Shown here: in pieces, positions 1-6,447 of the stretch
How the letters are laid out: each line of letters starts with the position of its first letter
How positions within the stretch are numbered: the stretch's first letter is position 1
Source: Deltaproteobacteria bacterium
GTDB lineage: Bacteria > UBA10199 > 2-02-FULL-44-16
Reading direction: 5' to 3'
Length of the DNA stretch: 7,448 bases
NCBI GenBank assembly: GCA_016203825.1
Contig: JACQMA010000108.1
Coordinates: forward strand, 1-7,448
The notes under the pieces: generated by a model
The model's database searches: none
Told to the model about the DNA's origin: nothing
Seen by the model: only the letters and a program-made list of their open reading frames with translations
Translations under genes and position numbers: made by a program

Positions 1-10
1 GAGGTTGGAT

Positions 11-235
11 ATGGCTCGACATGCTTATGCCGTCAAACTCGATGAGGATTTGCAGGAAGAGCTGAAAGAGTTTTGTGAGGCCAAAGGCTTCAAGCAAAAC
101 GCCTTCGTCGAAAAGGCGCTGCGCGAACAGATGAGGCGCGAGGAGCTCGCCGAGGACCTCCTTGATTTTTACACATTGCGGCCCATGGAATCCCATGCTG
201 TCGATTTTGAGACTTACCTCAAAAACAGACCATGA
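11..235 (+). CDS. Ribbon-helix-helix antitoxin of a type II toxin-antitoxin pair
   Basis: This 74-residue protein looks like the DNA-binding antitoxin of a type II pair. In this family it binds and neutralises the toxin and represses its own operon. The first 40 residues follow the ribbon-helix-helix pattern: a short strand (YAVKLDE, residues 5-11), a first helix (DLQEELKEFCEAKG) and a second helix starting after KQNAF. The acidic C-terminal half (RREELAEDLLDFY onward) would be the toxin-binding tail. I chose ATG at 11 over the in-frame TTG at 5 because GAGG at 1-4 lies six bases upstream of it. The window edge means an earlier start cannot be excluded. The stop overlaps the next start as ATGA, the usual coupled arrangement. 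The specific subfamily is not clear from sequence alone. Confidence 0.8.
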   Translation: MARHAYAVKLDEDLQEELKEFCEAKGFKQNAFVEKALREQMRREELAEDLLDFYTLRPMESHAVDFETYLKNRP

Positions 236-486
236 CGTACCAAGTTCTTTTACTTCCAAGCGCACAACGAGACGTGGACGACATCAGGGGAAAGCTCTTC
301 GACCGGCTGAAAAGCGCAATCACCATACTTGCTTCAAACCCAAGACCTCGCGGCTCACTCAAGATGACGGGCGAGGGAGGCTATCGCGTCCGCGTCGGAG
401 ATTACCGAATCCTGTACCGTATCGATGATGCTCTCAAAAAAATCTTTATCTATCGGATCAAGCACCGCCGCGAAGTGTATCGTTGA
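232..486 (+). CDS. RelE/ParE-family toxin
   Basis: This 84-residue protein is a RelE/ParE-superfamily toxin. RelE members cleave mRNA on the ribosome and ParE members poison gyrase. The sequence keeps the family core: the NPRPRG turn at residues 36-41, K44, the YRVRVGDYRILY block at 51-62 with R52, R54 and R59, and the closing HRREVYR at 78-84. The basic residues plus a C-terminal Tyr (Y83) favour RNase-type RelE activity over ParE, but that is inference. It is slightly short for the family because the N-terminal helical hairpin is compact. It starts inside the antitoxin stop codon (ATGA at 232-235), so translation is probably coupled and expression controlled by the antitoxin-toxin complex. 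It converges on the minus-strand gene ending at 523, with only 36 bases between them. Confidence 0.87.
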   Translation: MTYQVLLLPSAQRDVDDIRGKLFDRLKSAITILASNPRPRGSLKMTGEGGYRVRVGDYRILYRIDDALKKIFIYRIKHRREVYR

Positions 487-522
487 ACAGACGACGACAA
501 GCGAGAGAAATAAATAGGCGTC

Positions 523-1632
523 TTACCGATCTTTCTTTGGCGGTGATTGATACTCTACTCGATCGGGATGGATTTTCATTCCGCGGGGAACCAAGGTGAG
601 GACCGACGTTTTTCCCGATCTCGACAATTCCTCCGCCAGAACGGGGATGTGGAGGGCGCCCGTTGCATAGACAATGACGTGGGCATTTCTTTCCTGCATC
701 GCCCGAAGAAGGAGTGCCGCCGAAGCCCGACTCCGGTCATCGACACCCTCTATCGCCGCCTGTTCCCATGCCTGGAACAGCAGACGTTGAATTTTACGGT
801 TTCTCATTTCCAGATCGATCTCACCATTCTCGTACATAGTCCTCACCGCATTCACGAGCGGTCGATACTCGGCAGCAACGCGATCAATATGCTCTTGATG
901 AACACGCTCGCTATCAACACCGAAAAAATCCAGATCCGGAAACATGAGTTGGAGAGTATCATACGATCCTGCCGGCATGCCAGAAAGCTGGTCTGCTTCC
1001 AGCTCCAACACTTGCGGGAGGCATGAGCGAGGAATCCCCGACATAACCTCACCGGCAACAAATCCAATCCCGTACTGTCGAATCCGTTTCGCCAATGCAT
1101 CCGCAACGCCATGGATAAGCGCTGGAAAATGATGGCCCTCCCCATAGAGAATAACCAGTCGATCGGAGGATGGATTAAAAAAGGAATGCTCAGGAGCAAC
1201 CTGCGTTGCAACGTCACCAACGGTTCCACGAACCGCATCCCGATACAAAGCGGCCGCTCCCATCGTCAGCTGTTCAACCGGCTCTCGCTTCGGTGTCATC
1301 AGATGTACGGGGCAGTAGTACTGACGGGAGGTGTCATCCACAGCAGCGGCAGGCGGCTCCCAGGAAAGGGGTGGCATATCAGAAGAGAATAAAAATTTGC
1401 TCTGCCCGCTGCGATGGGCATACACATAGAGACGGTAGTAGGTGGGAAGGGACGATGCGTGGAGCTGCTGCACAAATCTCCTTGCCTCTTCGGGATCGAT
1501 GGAGGGGTGGGTGAGCCACTCAAGGAGTGTCGGAGCTCGGAGTTGATCGGCCTCACCGGGATCGATACAACCACTCTGATCCTTGTCAGCGTCCACAACC
1601 GCCGCAGTCACGGGGAGACAACTTATTCCCAT
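523..1632 (-). CDS. Uncharacterised protein with an EF-hand loop and ChaN/EreA/Tiki-like motifs
   Basis: I do not recognise this 369-residue protein as a named family. Near its N-terminus (residues 16-27) is a complete EF-hand calcium loop, DKDQSGCIDPGE, with D, D, S, G, I and E at positions 1, 3, 5, 6, 8 and 12. Further on are LYGEGHHFP (about 162-170), a Glu in AGEV (E195) and YATGALHIP (about 322-330). This GE-x-H / E / G-x-x-H spacing resembles the ChaN/EreA/TraB-Tiki superfamily of metal- or haem-binding and hydrolase-like domains, a tentative match. The first 15 residues are mildly hydrophobic but lack a basic n-region, so export is uncertain. Two ATGs compete: GGGAG (1639-1643) touches the one at 1638 but sits six bases from the one at 1632, which I chose. 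No earlier start exists in frame. The start lies inside the 3' end of the subtilase gene, implying translational coupling. Confidence 0.8.
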   Translation of the reverse strand: MGISCLPVTAAVVDADKDQSGCIDPGEADQLRAPTLLEWLTHPSIDPEEARRFVQQLHASSLPTYYRLYVYAHRSGQSKFLFSSDMPPLSWEPPAAAVDDTSRQYYCPVHLMTPKREPVEQLTMGAAALYRDAVRGTVGDVATQVAPEHSFFNPSSDRLVILYGEGHHFPALIHGVADALAKRIRQYGIGFVAGEVMSGIPRSCLPQVLELEADQLSGMPAGSYDTLQLMFPDLDFFGVDSERVHQEHIDRVAAEYRPLVNAVRTMYENGEIDLEMRNRKIQRLLFQAWEQAAIEGVDDRSRASAALLLRAMQERNAHVIVYATGALHIPVLAEELSRSGKTSVLTLVPRGMKIHPDRVEYQSPPKKDR

Positions 1633-3743
1633 CGCCATCTCCCGAACACCAAGAGGGGAGAAAACATCATAAGGATAATCATGGTGACATCTCTATGGGA
1701 TTCTTGCGCAATCATCGTACACCCACTTGCGAGCTTGTCGGACGGGGCGGAGAGTGATGGCTGTTGGACCGTACCACTTGTTCCACCGTTCGCGGCAAGT
1801 TGCACGGCTCCCAGCACATCGAGCTTGCCGTAGCCCCATACATCGTTCGGAACATCTCCCACGTGGGCATCCACATAGGCGCTCTCGGTGAGATACCGCT
1901 CGACATCGACTTCACTGAGACCGGGACTCAGTTCGAGCATAAGCGCTGCCGTCCCCGTCACAAACGGAGCTGCCATGCTCGTCCCCGCTTGCAGGACATG
2001 GTCGCCATCGCTCATGACGAGTGCACTCTCAAACACCGCGGCACGCGATCGTGCGGATGCAATCATGGCTCCAGGGGCAGCGATTTCGGGTTTGATGCCG
2101 AGTCGCGCAGGATCGGCCGTCGGCCCACGACTGGAAAATGGGAGAAGATCACCCAACGAAAAATCGACTTCGCAGCAATTGCGACTCAGATCCCATTCGT
2201 TGCGAGTGGTGTACGCGCCCACCGCAATCACGCGTTCCGCGGTCGCTGGCATCGCCACACTCATCGTTCGATCGCCGGGGAGATAGTCCCAAGCTTGTCC
2301 CTGATCGCCTTCGAGCGCAGTAAAATTGATCGTCGTTGCTGGCTTATCGGGATAAGCCCAAGCATCGACATGGGCTTGCCCTTCAATCACCACATCAAAA
2401 CTATAATCTTCTGGCTTCATCACCGACGAAGCGAGGGAAATGGCAATGCCAACATGTGGCTTATTATTGAGCGTGTTGGCGCTCTCATGCGCGTTGATCT
2501 TATACGAAATGGCCGTACCCAAAAATTTTCCGGAGGTTGATGTTCCAAGCGCGACCATCGAAGATTGTTCTCGAAGCGAATCACTTTCGGGCTTTCCTTC
2601 GTGAAGGGCTAATCCAATTTTAAACGTCTCTCCCGTACGTCCCCAAAGATCGATGTAAAAAAGACGATGGTCCTGTGCCGATCGAATGACAAAGTTCGCT
2701 GCCTGCTTTCCCGTAATATCGCCACCAAAGTGAACGCCGGTGTAATAATCATCGAGTGATGTTTCGTTTCCAGCGGCAGCGACAATAATTCTCCCCGGAC
2801 CCGCAAGCCCATCGAGACACTGCTCAAACAGCGACGTTCCATCGTGGGCGCCGATGTGCGTTCCGAGTGAGAGGTTCACGACGGCTGGCATCCCCAACGT
2901 TTCCGCCTTTTTAAAGATGTAGTACGCGCCTTCGCAGATCGTCGTGGAAAAGAGCGTGTCGGCGTAACCATCATTAATCTCGAGCTCCGAGCGATAACGA
3001 ACAGCGATGATACTCGCATCGGGAGCGATACCACCGTACTCCTCGTTGCGACCAGATGCCGTTCCCGCAATATGCGTTCCGTGGCCTTCTTCATCGAGCA
3101 TGGGACACGTACCACTATCGATATTGTCCTTTGTGCATTCCGTTCCGTAACTATTCGGGATCTCGGCCGGTGTTGGTCCCGTATCATCGCGCTGGTCCCA
3201 AACAGCGAGGATCCGGCTTTTGCCTTCTGCATCGAGAAAATCGGGATGACCAAGATCAATGCCGGTATCAACGACACCGATAATGACACCCTTTCCGGTT
3301 ACGGGGGCAGAGAAACCCAATCCTTCATGGACCTCATCGGCGTTGATTTCGTTCGTGGCGACATTGTTTGAAACCGTGATCGGCTTCGCGGCTTCGATGT
3401 ACTCGATCGATTCACTGCGTGAGATTTCTCCCAGAGCATCGGCGGGAATCGTGGCCGTTACAATATCACCGACGACCGCTCGAACCTTGCCTCCCAACCG
3501 TTCAATGGCCTGCATGGCTTGGTCGACATCGCGAACCCTTAGGAAAGCGGAGACAAAACGTGGGGCAGTCGACGCACTTCCCGTCACTTGCGCCTTTCCA
3601 CCGACTGACGCTGCTGAAACGGGAGAAGAGGCCTCAAAATAGGGATCGAGTTTCCCTTGCTCCGCACCGAAGGCGACCTCGATACGACCACCGAGGGTTA
3701 CCGTCACCAAAAGCATCAGAAACGTCATTGTACGGAAATTCAC
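1623..3743 (-). CDS. Secreted S8 subtilisin-like serine protease with C-terminal sorting tail
   Basis: This 706-residue protein is a peptidase S8 (subtilase) predicted to act outside the cytoplasm. Residues 1-26 form a signal peptide (hydrophobic stretch around 7-18, likely cleavage after AFG). Residues 60-125 look like an inhibitor-type propeptide. The catalytic residues are Asp159 (GVVDTGID), His221 (GHGTHIAG) and Ser589 (GTSMAAPF), with oxyanion Asn326 (AAAGN). Asn and Ser are 263 residues apart, against about 66 in subtilisin, so roughly 200 extra residues are inserted there, probably a beta-rich domain. After a Ser/Pro-rich linker the tail reads SGCT, RDVT, a hydrophobic stretch (686-700) and GRWRWE, like JDVT- or MYXO-CTERM sorting signals. 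The start is GTG, supported by AAGGGGG four bases upstream; the next Met (codon 6) lacks a site. Its 3' end overlaps the next gene by 10 bases. Confidence 0.93.
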   Translation of the reverse strand: MNFRTMTFLMLLVTVTLGGRIEVAFGAEQGKLDPYFEASSPVSAASVGGKAQVTGSASTAPRFVSAFLRVRDVDQAMQAIERLGGKVRAVVGDIVTATIPADALGEISRSESIEYIEAAKPITVSNNVATNEINADEVHEGLGFSAPVTGKGVIIGVVDTGIDLGHPDFLDAEGKSRILAVWDQRDDTGPTPAEIPNSYGTECTKDNIDSGTCPMLDEEGHGTHIAGTASGRNEEYGGIAPDASIIAVRYRSELEINDGYADTLFSTTICEGAYYIFKKAETLGMPAVVNLSLGTHIGAHDGTSLFEQCLDGLAGPGRIIVAAAGNETSLDDYYTGVHFGGDITGKQAANFVIRSAQDHRLFYIDLWGRTGETFKIGLALHEGKPESDSLREQSSMVALGTSTSGKFLGTAISYKINAHESANTLNNKPHVGIAISLASSVMKPEDYSFDVVIEGQAHVDAWAYPDKPATTINFTALEGDQGQAWDYLPGDRTMSVAMPATAERVIAVGAYTTRNEWDLSRNCCEVDFSLGDLLPFSSRGPTADPARLGIKPEIAAPGAMIASARSRAAVFESALVMSDGDHVLQAGTSMAAPFVTGTAALMLELSPGLSEVDVERYLTESAYVDAHVGDVPNDVWGYGKLDVLGAVQLAANGGTSGTVQQPSLSAPSDKLASGCTMIAQESHRDVTMIILMMFSPLLVFGRWRWE
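1626..1730 (-). other. C-terminal tripartite sorting domain of the subtilase (JDVT-CTERM-like)
   Basis: Residues 672-706 of the subtilase contain a Gly-Cys motif (SGCT, C675), a short polar spacer, RDVT (684-687), about 14 hydrophobic residues and a terminal basic/aromatic cluster GRWRWE. Known C-terminal sorting signals share this order of motif, transmembrane helix and basic end. The DVT placed just before the helix is closest to the JDVT-CTERM description, and the Cys recalls MYXO-CTERM, where it is thought to be the processing and anchoring site. Family assignment is inference. The position at the extreme C-terminus and the low-complexity linker before it are seen directly. Confidence 0.55.
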
Positions 3744-3747
3744 CGAG

Positions 3748-3754
3748 CCCCCTT
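3748..3754 (-). promoter_or_regulatory. Ribosome binding site deciding the GTG start of the subtilase
   Basis: On the minus strand this reads AAGGGGG, four bases before GTG at 3743. It supports GTG as the start, giving a full signal peptide with a charged n-region (NFR). Confidence 0.6.
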
Positions 3755-3804
3755 GAACGTTGTATCTAAGTTATCGTCACAATTCAGAAAAGGTTGCGTG
3801 GAGA

Positions 3805-3861
3805 ATGAAGAAAAAAACAATCGGAATTGTGCTTGCGTGGAGTGGGTTCTCGATGATATAG
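3805..3861 (+). other. Mini-ORF resembling the lipoprotein start (leader peptide or duplication remnant)
   Basis: ATG at 3805 opens an 18-codon frame ending at TAG 3859-3861, reading MKKKTIGIVLAWSGFSMI. Its first residues resemble the downstream lipoprotein start (MKKQTVGMALV). Both are preceded by GGAGA, though here GGAG is only one base from ATG, which is poor spacing. It could be a decayed partial duplication of the signal-peptide coding end, a translated leader, or chance similarity. Nothing shows that it is expressed. Confidence 0.2.
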
Positions 3862-3900
3862 CGCATCTCCTTCAAAACATTGAGGAAATGGAGAAAAGAC

Positions 3901-4893
3901 ATGAAAAAACAGACAGTTGGAATGGCCCTTGTCCTTACCCTCGTCCTTGCCTGTAAGGGGGGGTCCGGGGGAAGCAATGAAACGCTCGCGATAGTCAACG
4001 GCATCGCCATTACTGATGCAGAAGTCACGAAGGCGTCCGAAAGCCAGCTCAAAAAGGTAGAAACGCAGATCTTCCAGATCAAGCGCCGAACCCTCGATAG
4101 CCTTATCGAAGACAAACTCCTCGAAGCGGCCGCCAAAAAAGAAAACCAATCGGTCGAAGAGTACCTCAAGGCAAAGGTGGACGATACGATTGAGGCCCCC
4201 AGTGAAGCCGAGATGAAAAACCTCTACGAAACCCAAAAGGGAACGAAAGAACCCTACGCACAGGTGAAACCCCAGATTGAAAACTACCTCATGCAAAATC
4301 GTCAGGCGCGAGCACAGCATGAGCTCATTGCCAAACTCCGAAAAGATGCCGATGTCAAAATCATGATGCAACCGCCGCGCGTTGCCGTCGAAGCCGGCGA
4401 TGCACCCTCTCTCGGTTCCAAAGACGCCCCCATTACCATTATTGAGTTCTCGGATTATCAGTGCCCCTTCTGCAAACGGGCGAGACCGACGGTATGGAAA
4501 GTGCTCGAAGAATATGGCGACAAAATTCGCTATGTGTACCGCGACTTCCCCCTCTCCTTTCACAACTTCGCGCACAAGGCCCACGAAGCGGCGCATTGTG
4601 CTGGAGATCAGGGAAAGTATTTTGATTACAATCGCAAACTCTTCGACAACCAACAAAACTTGGATATCGGTGACCTCAAAAAATACGCGCAGGAACTCCA
4701 GCTCGATGGCCAACGGTTTGATGCCTGCTTATCGAACAGTACCTATGCCGCTCGTGTTGATGCCGATATCGAAGCGGGTGCGGCCGCCGGTGTTTCGGGA
4801 ACGCCATCCTTCTTTATTAATGGCATCCAGCTCTCCGGCGCACAACCGTTTGAAGCCTTCAAAGATATCATTGAAGGTGAATTGAATCGGTAA
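3901..4893 (+). CDS. Lipoprotein with SurA-N-like and DsbA-like thioredoxin domains
   Basis: This 330-residue protein is a predicted envelope thiol-disulfide oxidoreductase. Residues 1-18 form a lipoprotein signal (MKK, hydrophobic core, lipobox VLAC with Cys18), followed by a GGSGGS linker. Residues 27-95 (IVNGIAITDAEV, then charged helices with SLIEDKLL) resemble the N-terminal chaperone segment of SurA and related PpiC-type foldases, without a catalytic isomerase domain. From about 165 to the end is a DsbA-like fold: FSDYQCPFCK with C188 and C191, a helical insertion, and the cis-proline motif GTPSFFING (P302). Family members oxidise or isomerise disulfides in exported proteins; which of these applies here is unknown. 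ATG at 3901 is preferred over the upstream TTG at 3880 because GGAG at 3890-3893 is seven bases away and gives a canonical lipoprotein N-terminus. Its stop overlaps the serS start (TAATG). Confidence 0.92.
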   Translation: MKKQTVGMALVLTLVLACKGGSGGSNETLAIVNGIAITDAEVTKASESQLKKVETQIFQIKRRTLDSLIEDKLLEAAAKKENQSVEEYLKAKVDDTIEAPSEAEMKNLYETQKGTKEPYAQVKPQIENYLMQNRQARAQHELIAKLRKDADVKIMMQPPRVAVEAGDAPSLGSKDAPITIIEFSDYQCPFCKRARPTVWKVLEEYGDKIRYVYRDFPLSFHNFAHKAHEAAHCAGDQGKYFDYNRKLFDNQQNLDIGDLKKYAQELQLDGQRFDACLSNSTYAARVDADIEAGAAAGVSGTPSFFINGIQLSGAQPFEAFKDIIEGELNR

Positions 4894-6179
4894 TGCTTGA
4901 TCCGAAATTCATCCGCGAGAACCTCGACGCCGTCCGTCAGAATTGTATCCATCGCCATGTGACTGTCGACTTTGACCGTTTGATCGCTTTCGACACCAAA
5001 CGTCGTGATGCGATTCAAGAAGTCGAACGTATCCGCAAAGAACAAAATGAGGTCGCGGGGGCCATGAAGGCAAAGCTCTCAACGGCTGAGCGAGAGCAGC
5101 TCATCGCGAAGGGCAAAACACTTAAAGCCTCCGAGAGTGAATGGACGGCGAAACTTGCTGCCATCGAAGCGGAACTCAACCACATCGCACGTATCATCCC
5201 CAACATGACCCATCCGAAAGCGCCCATCGGCACAACCGAAGCCGACAACAAGGTGTTGCGCCAATGGGGAACGCCGCGAACATTCGATTTTCAACCGAAA
5301 GACCACGTGCAGCTCGGCGAATCCCTTGACCTCATCGACTTTGAGCGTGGAGCGAGCGTCGCAGGGCAAAAATTTTACTATCTCAAAAATGAGGCCGTGC
5401 TTTTGGAACTCGCTCTCATTCAATATGCACTAACGCTGCTTCGCAAAAAAGGTTTTACCCCTTTCATGACGCCAGACCTTGCAAAGGCCTCGATTCTCGA
5501 CGGCATCGGGTTCAATCCACGCGGAAACGAAACGCAAATCTATTCCGTCGCCAATACCGATCTTTGCCTGATTGCCACGGCGGAAATCACGCTGGGTGGC
5601 TATCTCGCCGATCAGATCCTTGCGCCCACACAACTCCCCATCCGTTATGCGGGTGTGTCGCATTGCTTCCGCACCGAAGCGGGTGCATCTGGTCGCGAGT
5701 CCAAGGGACTCTATCGTGTTCATCAGTTTACCAAAATTGAGATGTTTGCGTTTTGCGCTCCCGAAGCATCAGAAAAAATCCATGACGAATTTGTGAAGAT
5801 TGAAGAAGAAATTTTTCAAGGATTAAACATCCCCTATCGTGTCGTCGATATTTGCAGCGGTGATCTTGGTGGTCCTGCGTACCGAAAATTCGACTTGGAA
5901 GCGTGGATTCCAACTCGCGGCGACAAGGGCGACTGGGGTGAAGTCACATCGACATCAAATTGTACCGACTACCAATCGCGACGCCTCGGCATTCGGTTCA
6001 AACCCGAAGACGCGAAAAAGAATGAATTTGTCCACATGCTGAACGGAACGGCCATCGCCGTGAGCCGTGCGCTGATTGCTCTTTTGGAAAATCACCAACA
6101 GAAGGACGGTTCTGTTACTCTTCCCAAGACCCTCATTCCGTTTATGAGCGGCGTTGAACGGATCGTCCCACACATTTAG
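4893..6179 (+). CDS. serS: Seryl-tRNA synthetase
   Basis: This 428-residue class II enzyme charges tRNA-Ser (and tRNA-Sec, where present) with serine in the cytoplasm. It begins with the typical MLDPKFIREN. Residues 28-100 form the long antiparallel coiled-coil arm that grips the tRNA long variable arm. Catalytic elements follow: motif 1 around 174-196 (FTPFMTPDL), the serine-binding TAE at 229-231, motif 2 with FRTEAG (R260, E262) and motif 3 with NGTAIAVSRALIALLEN (R392). The block AYRKFDLEAWIP (329-340) and EVTSTSNCTDYQSRR are also diagnostic. Length is normal and no key residue is missing. Its ATG shares one base with the lipoprotein stop (TAATG), so the two are probably co-transcribed and coupled. 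It ends tail to tail with the minus-strand gene, sharing four bases. Confidence 0.97.
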   Translation: MLDPKFIRENLDAVRQNCIHRHVTVDFDRLIAFDTKRRDAIQEVERIRKEQNEVAGAMKAKLSTAEREQLIAKGKTLKASESEWTAKLAAIEAELNHIARIIPNMTHPKAPIGTTEADNKVLRQWGTPRTFDFQPKDHVQLGESLDLIDFERGASVAGQKFYYLKNEAVLLELALIQYALTLLRKKGFTPFMTPDLAKASILDGIGFNPRGNETQIYSVANTDLCLIATAEITLGGYLADQILAPTQLPIRYAGVSHCFRTEAGASGRESKGLYRVHQFTKIEMFAFCAPEASEKIHDEFVKIEEEIFQGLNIPYRVVDICSGDLGGPAYRKFDLEAWIPTRGDKGDWGEVTSTSNCTDYQSRRLGIRFKPEDAKKNEFVHMLNGTAIAVSRALIALLENHQQKDGSVTLPKTLIPFMSGVERIVPHI

Positions 6180-6433
6180 TCCGGTGTTACCACAAACACC
6201 TTGTCGTGTTCGCGGCACTTGCCGTCCATCTTGATGCCGATGTCGGCACCCTTTTTGGCCGCCTGAATACTCTCGTGTTTGAGCTGGATTGATTTGACCG
6301 TCTCGGTAAAATCAGTCGTGTGACCCTTGACGTGAATCACATCGCCGACTTTCAAAGGACCTTTGATCTTGATCGCCGCGACCCCCAAGTGCCCAAAAAA
6401 ATGTTCCACCGACCCAATCTCTTTCTCCGCCAT
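6176..6433 (-). CDS. Small EF-Tu domain II-like protein (translation elongation factor-like)
   Basis: This 85-residue protein resembles the small stand-alone proteins annotated as translation elongation factor-like, which match the beta-barrel domain II of EF-Tu-type GTPases. The diagnostic stretch is GVAAIKIKGPLKVGDVIHVKGHTTDFTETV (residues 17-46, in two blocks), then SIQLKHESIQAAKKGADIGIKM and a closing REHDKVFVV. There is no GTPase domain, and the cellular role is not established. The ATG at 6433 has a near-perfect site, AAGGAGG, at 6439-6445 with a five-base spacer, so it is almost certainly translated on its own, even though the epimerase frame runs into it without a stop. It probably shares the epimerase transcript. 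Its TAA overlaps the serS TAG on the opposite strand. Confidence 0.8.
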   Translation of the reverse strand: MAEKEIGSVEHFFGHLGVAAIKIKGPLKVGDVIHVKGHTTDFTETVKSIQLKHESIQAAKKGADIGIKMDGKCREHDKVFVVTPD

Positions 6434-6438
6434 ATCCC

Positions 6439-6445
6439 CCTCCTT
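6439..6445 (-). promoter_or_regulatory. Strong ribosome binding site of the EF-Tu domain II-like gene
   Basis: The minus strand reads AAGGAGG, five bases before ATG at 6433. This site decides the start and argues that the small protein is a separate gene, not a domain of the epimerase. Confidence 0.75.
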
Positions 6446-6447
6446 GG

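Larger units (their letters stand above)
3744..3900 (+). promoter_or_regulatory. Divergent intergenic region between the subtilase and lipoprotein genes
   Basis: These 157 bases separate two divergently transcribed units, so they should hold a promoter for each direction. I found no convincing -35/-10 pair on either strand. On the plus strand TTGCGT (3833-3838) followed after 16 bases by GATATA is only a weak candidate. An 18-codon mini-ORF (3805-3861) lies inside the region and is described separately. Confidence 0.4.

Noticed and set aside
490..523. AGACG...CGTCT inverted repeat between the toxin and the minus-strand gene as a bidirectional terminator
   Set aside because: Only five base pairs with a loop of about 25 bases and no T-tract on either side.
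547..1026. 159-codon open frame on the plus strand
   Set aside because: It is antisense to the EF-hand protein. It has no plausible ribosome binding site or recognisable motif.
1764..2540. 258-codon open frame on the plus strand
   Set aside because: It is antisense to the catalytic and insertion regions of the subtilase and rich in Arg, His and Cys with no recognisable motif.
3784..4713. 309-codon open frame on the minus strand opposite the lipoprotein gene
   Set aside because: It lies antisense to a gene with clear lipobox, CPFC and cis-Pro motifs. Its Phe/Val/Leu-rich translation shows no domain, as expected for a mirror frame of codon-biased coding sequence.
6183..6200. GGTGTT...AACACC hairpin just after serS as a terminator
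   Set aside because: The 6-bp stem with a 6-base loop is weak, no T-run follows, and it lies within the coding end of the convergent gene.
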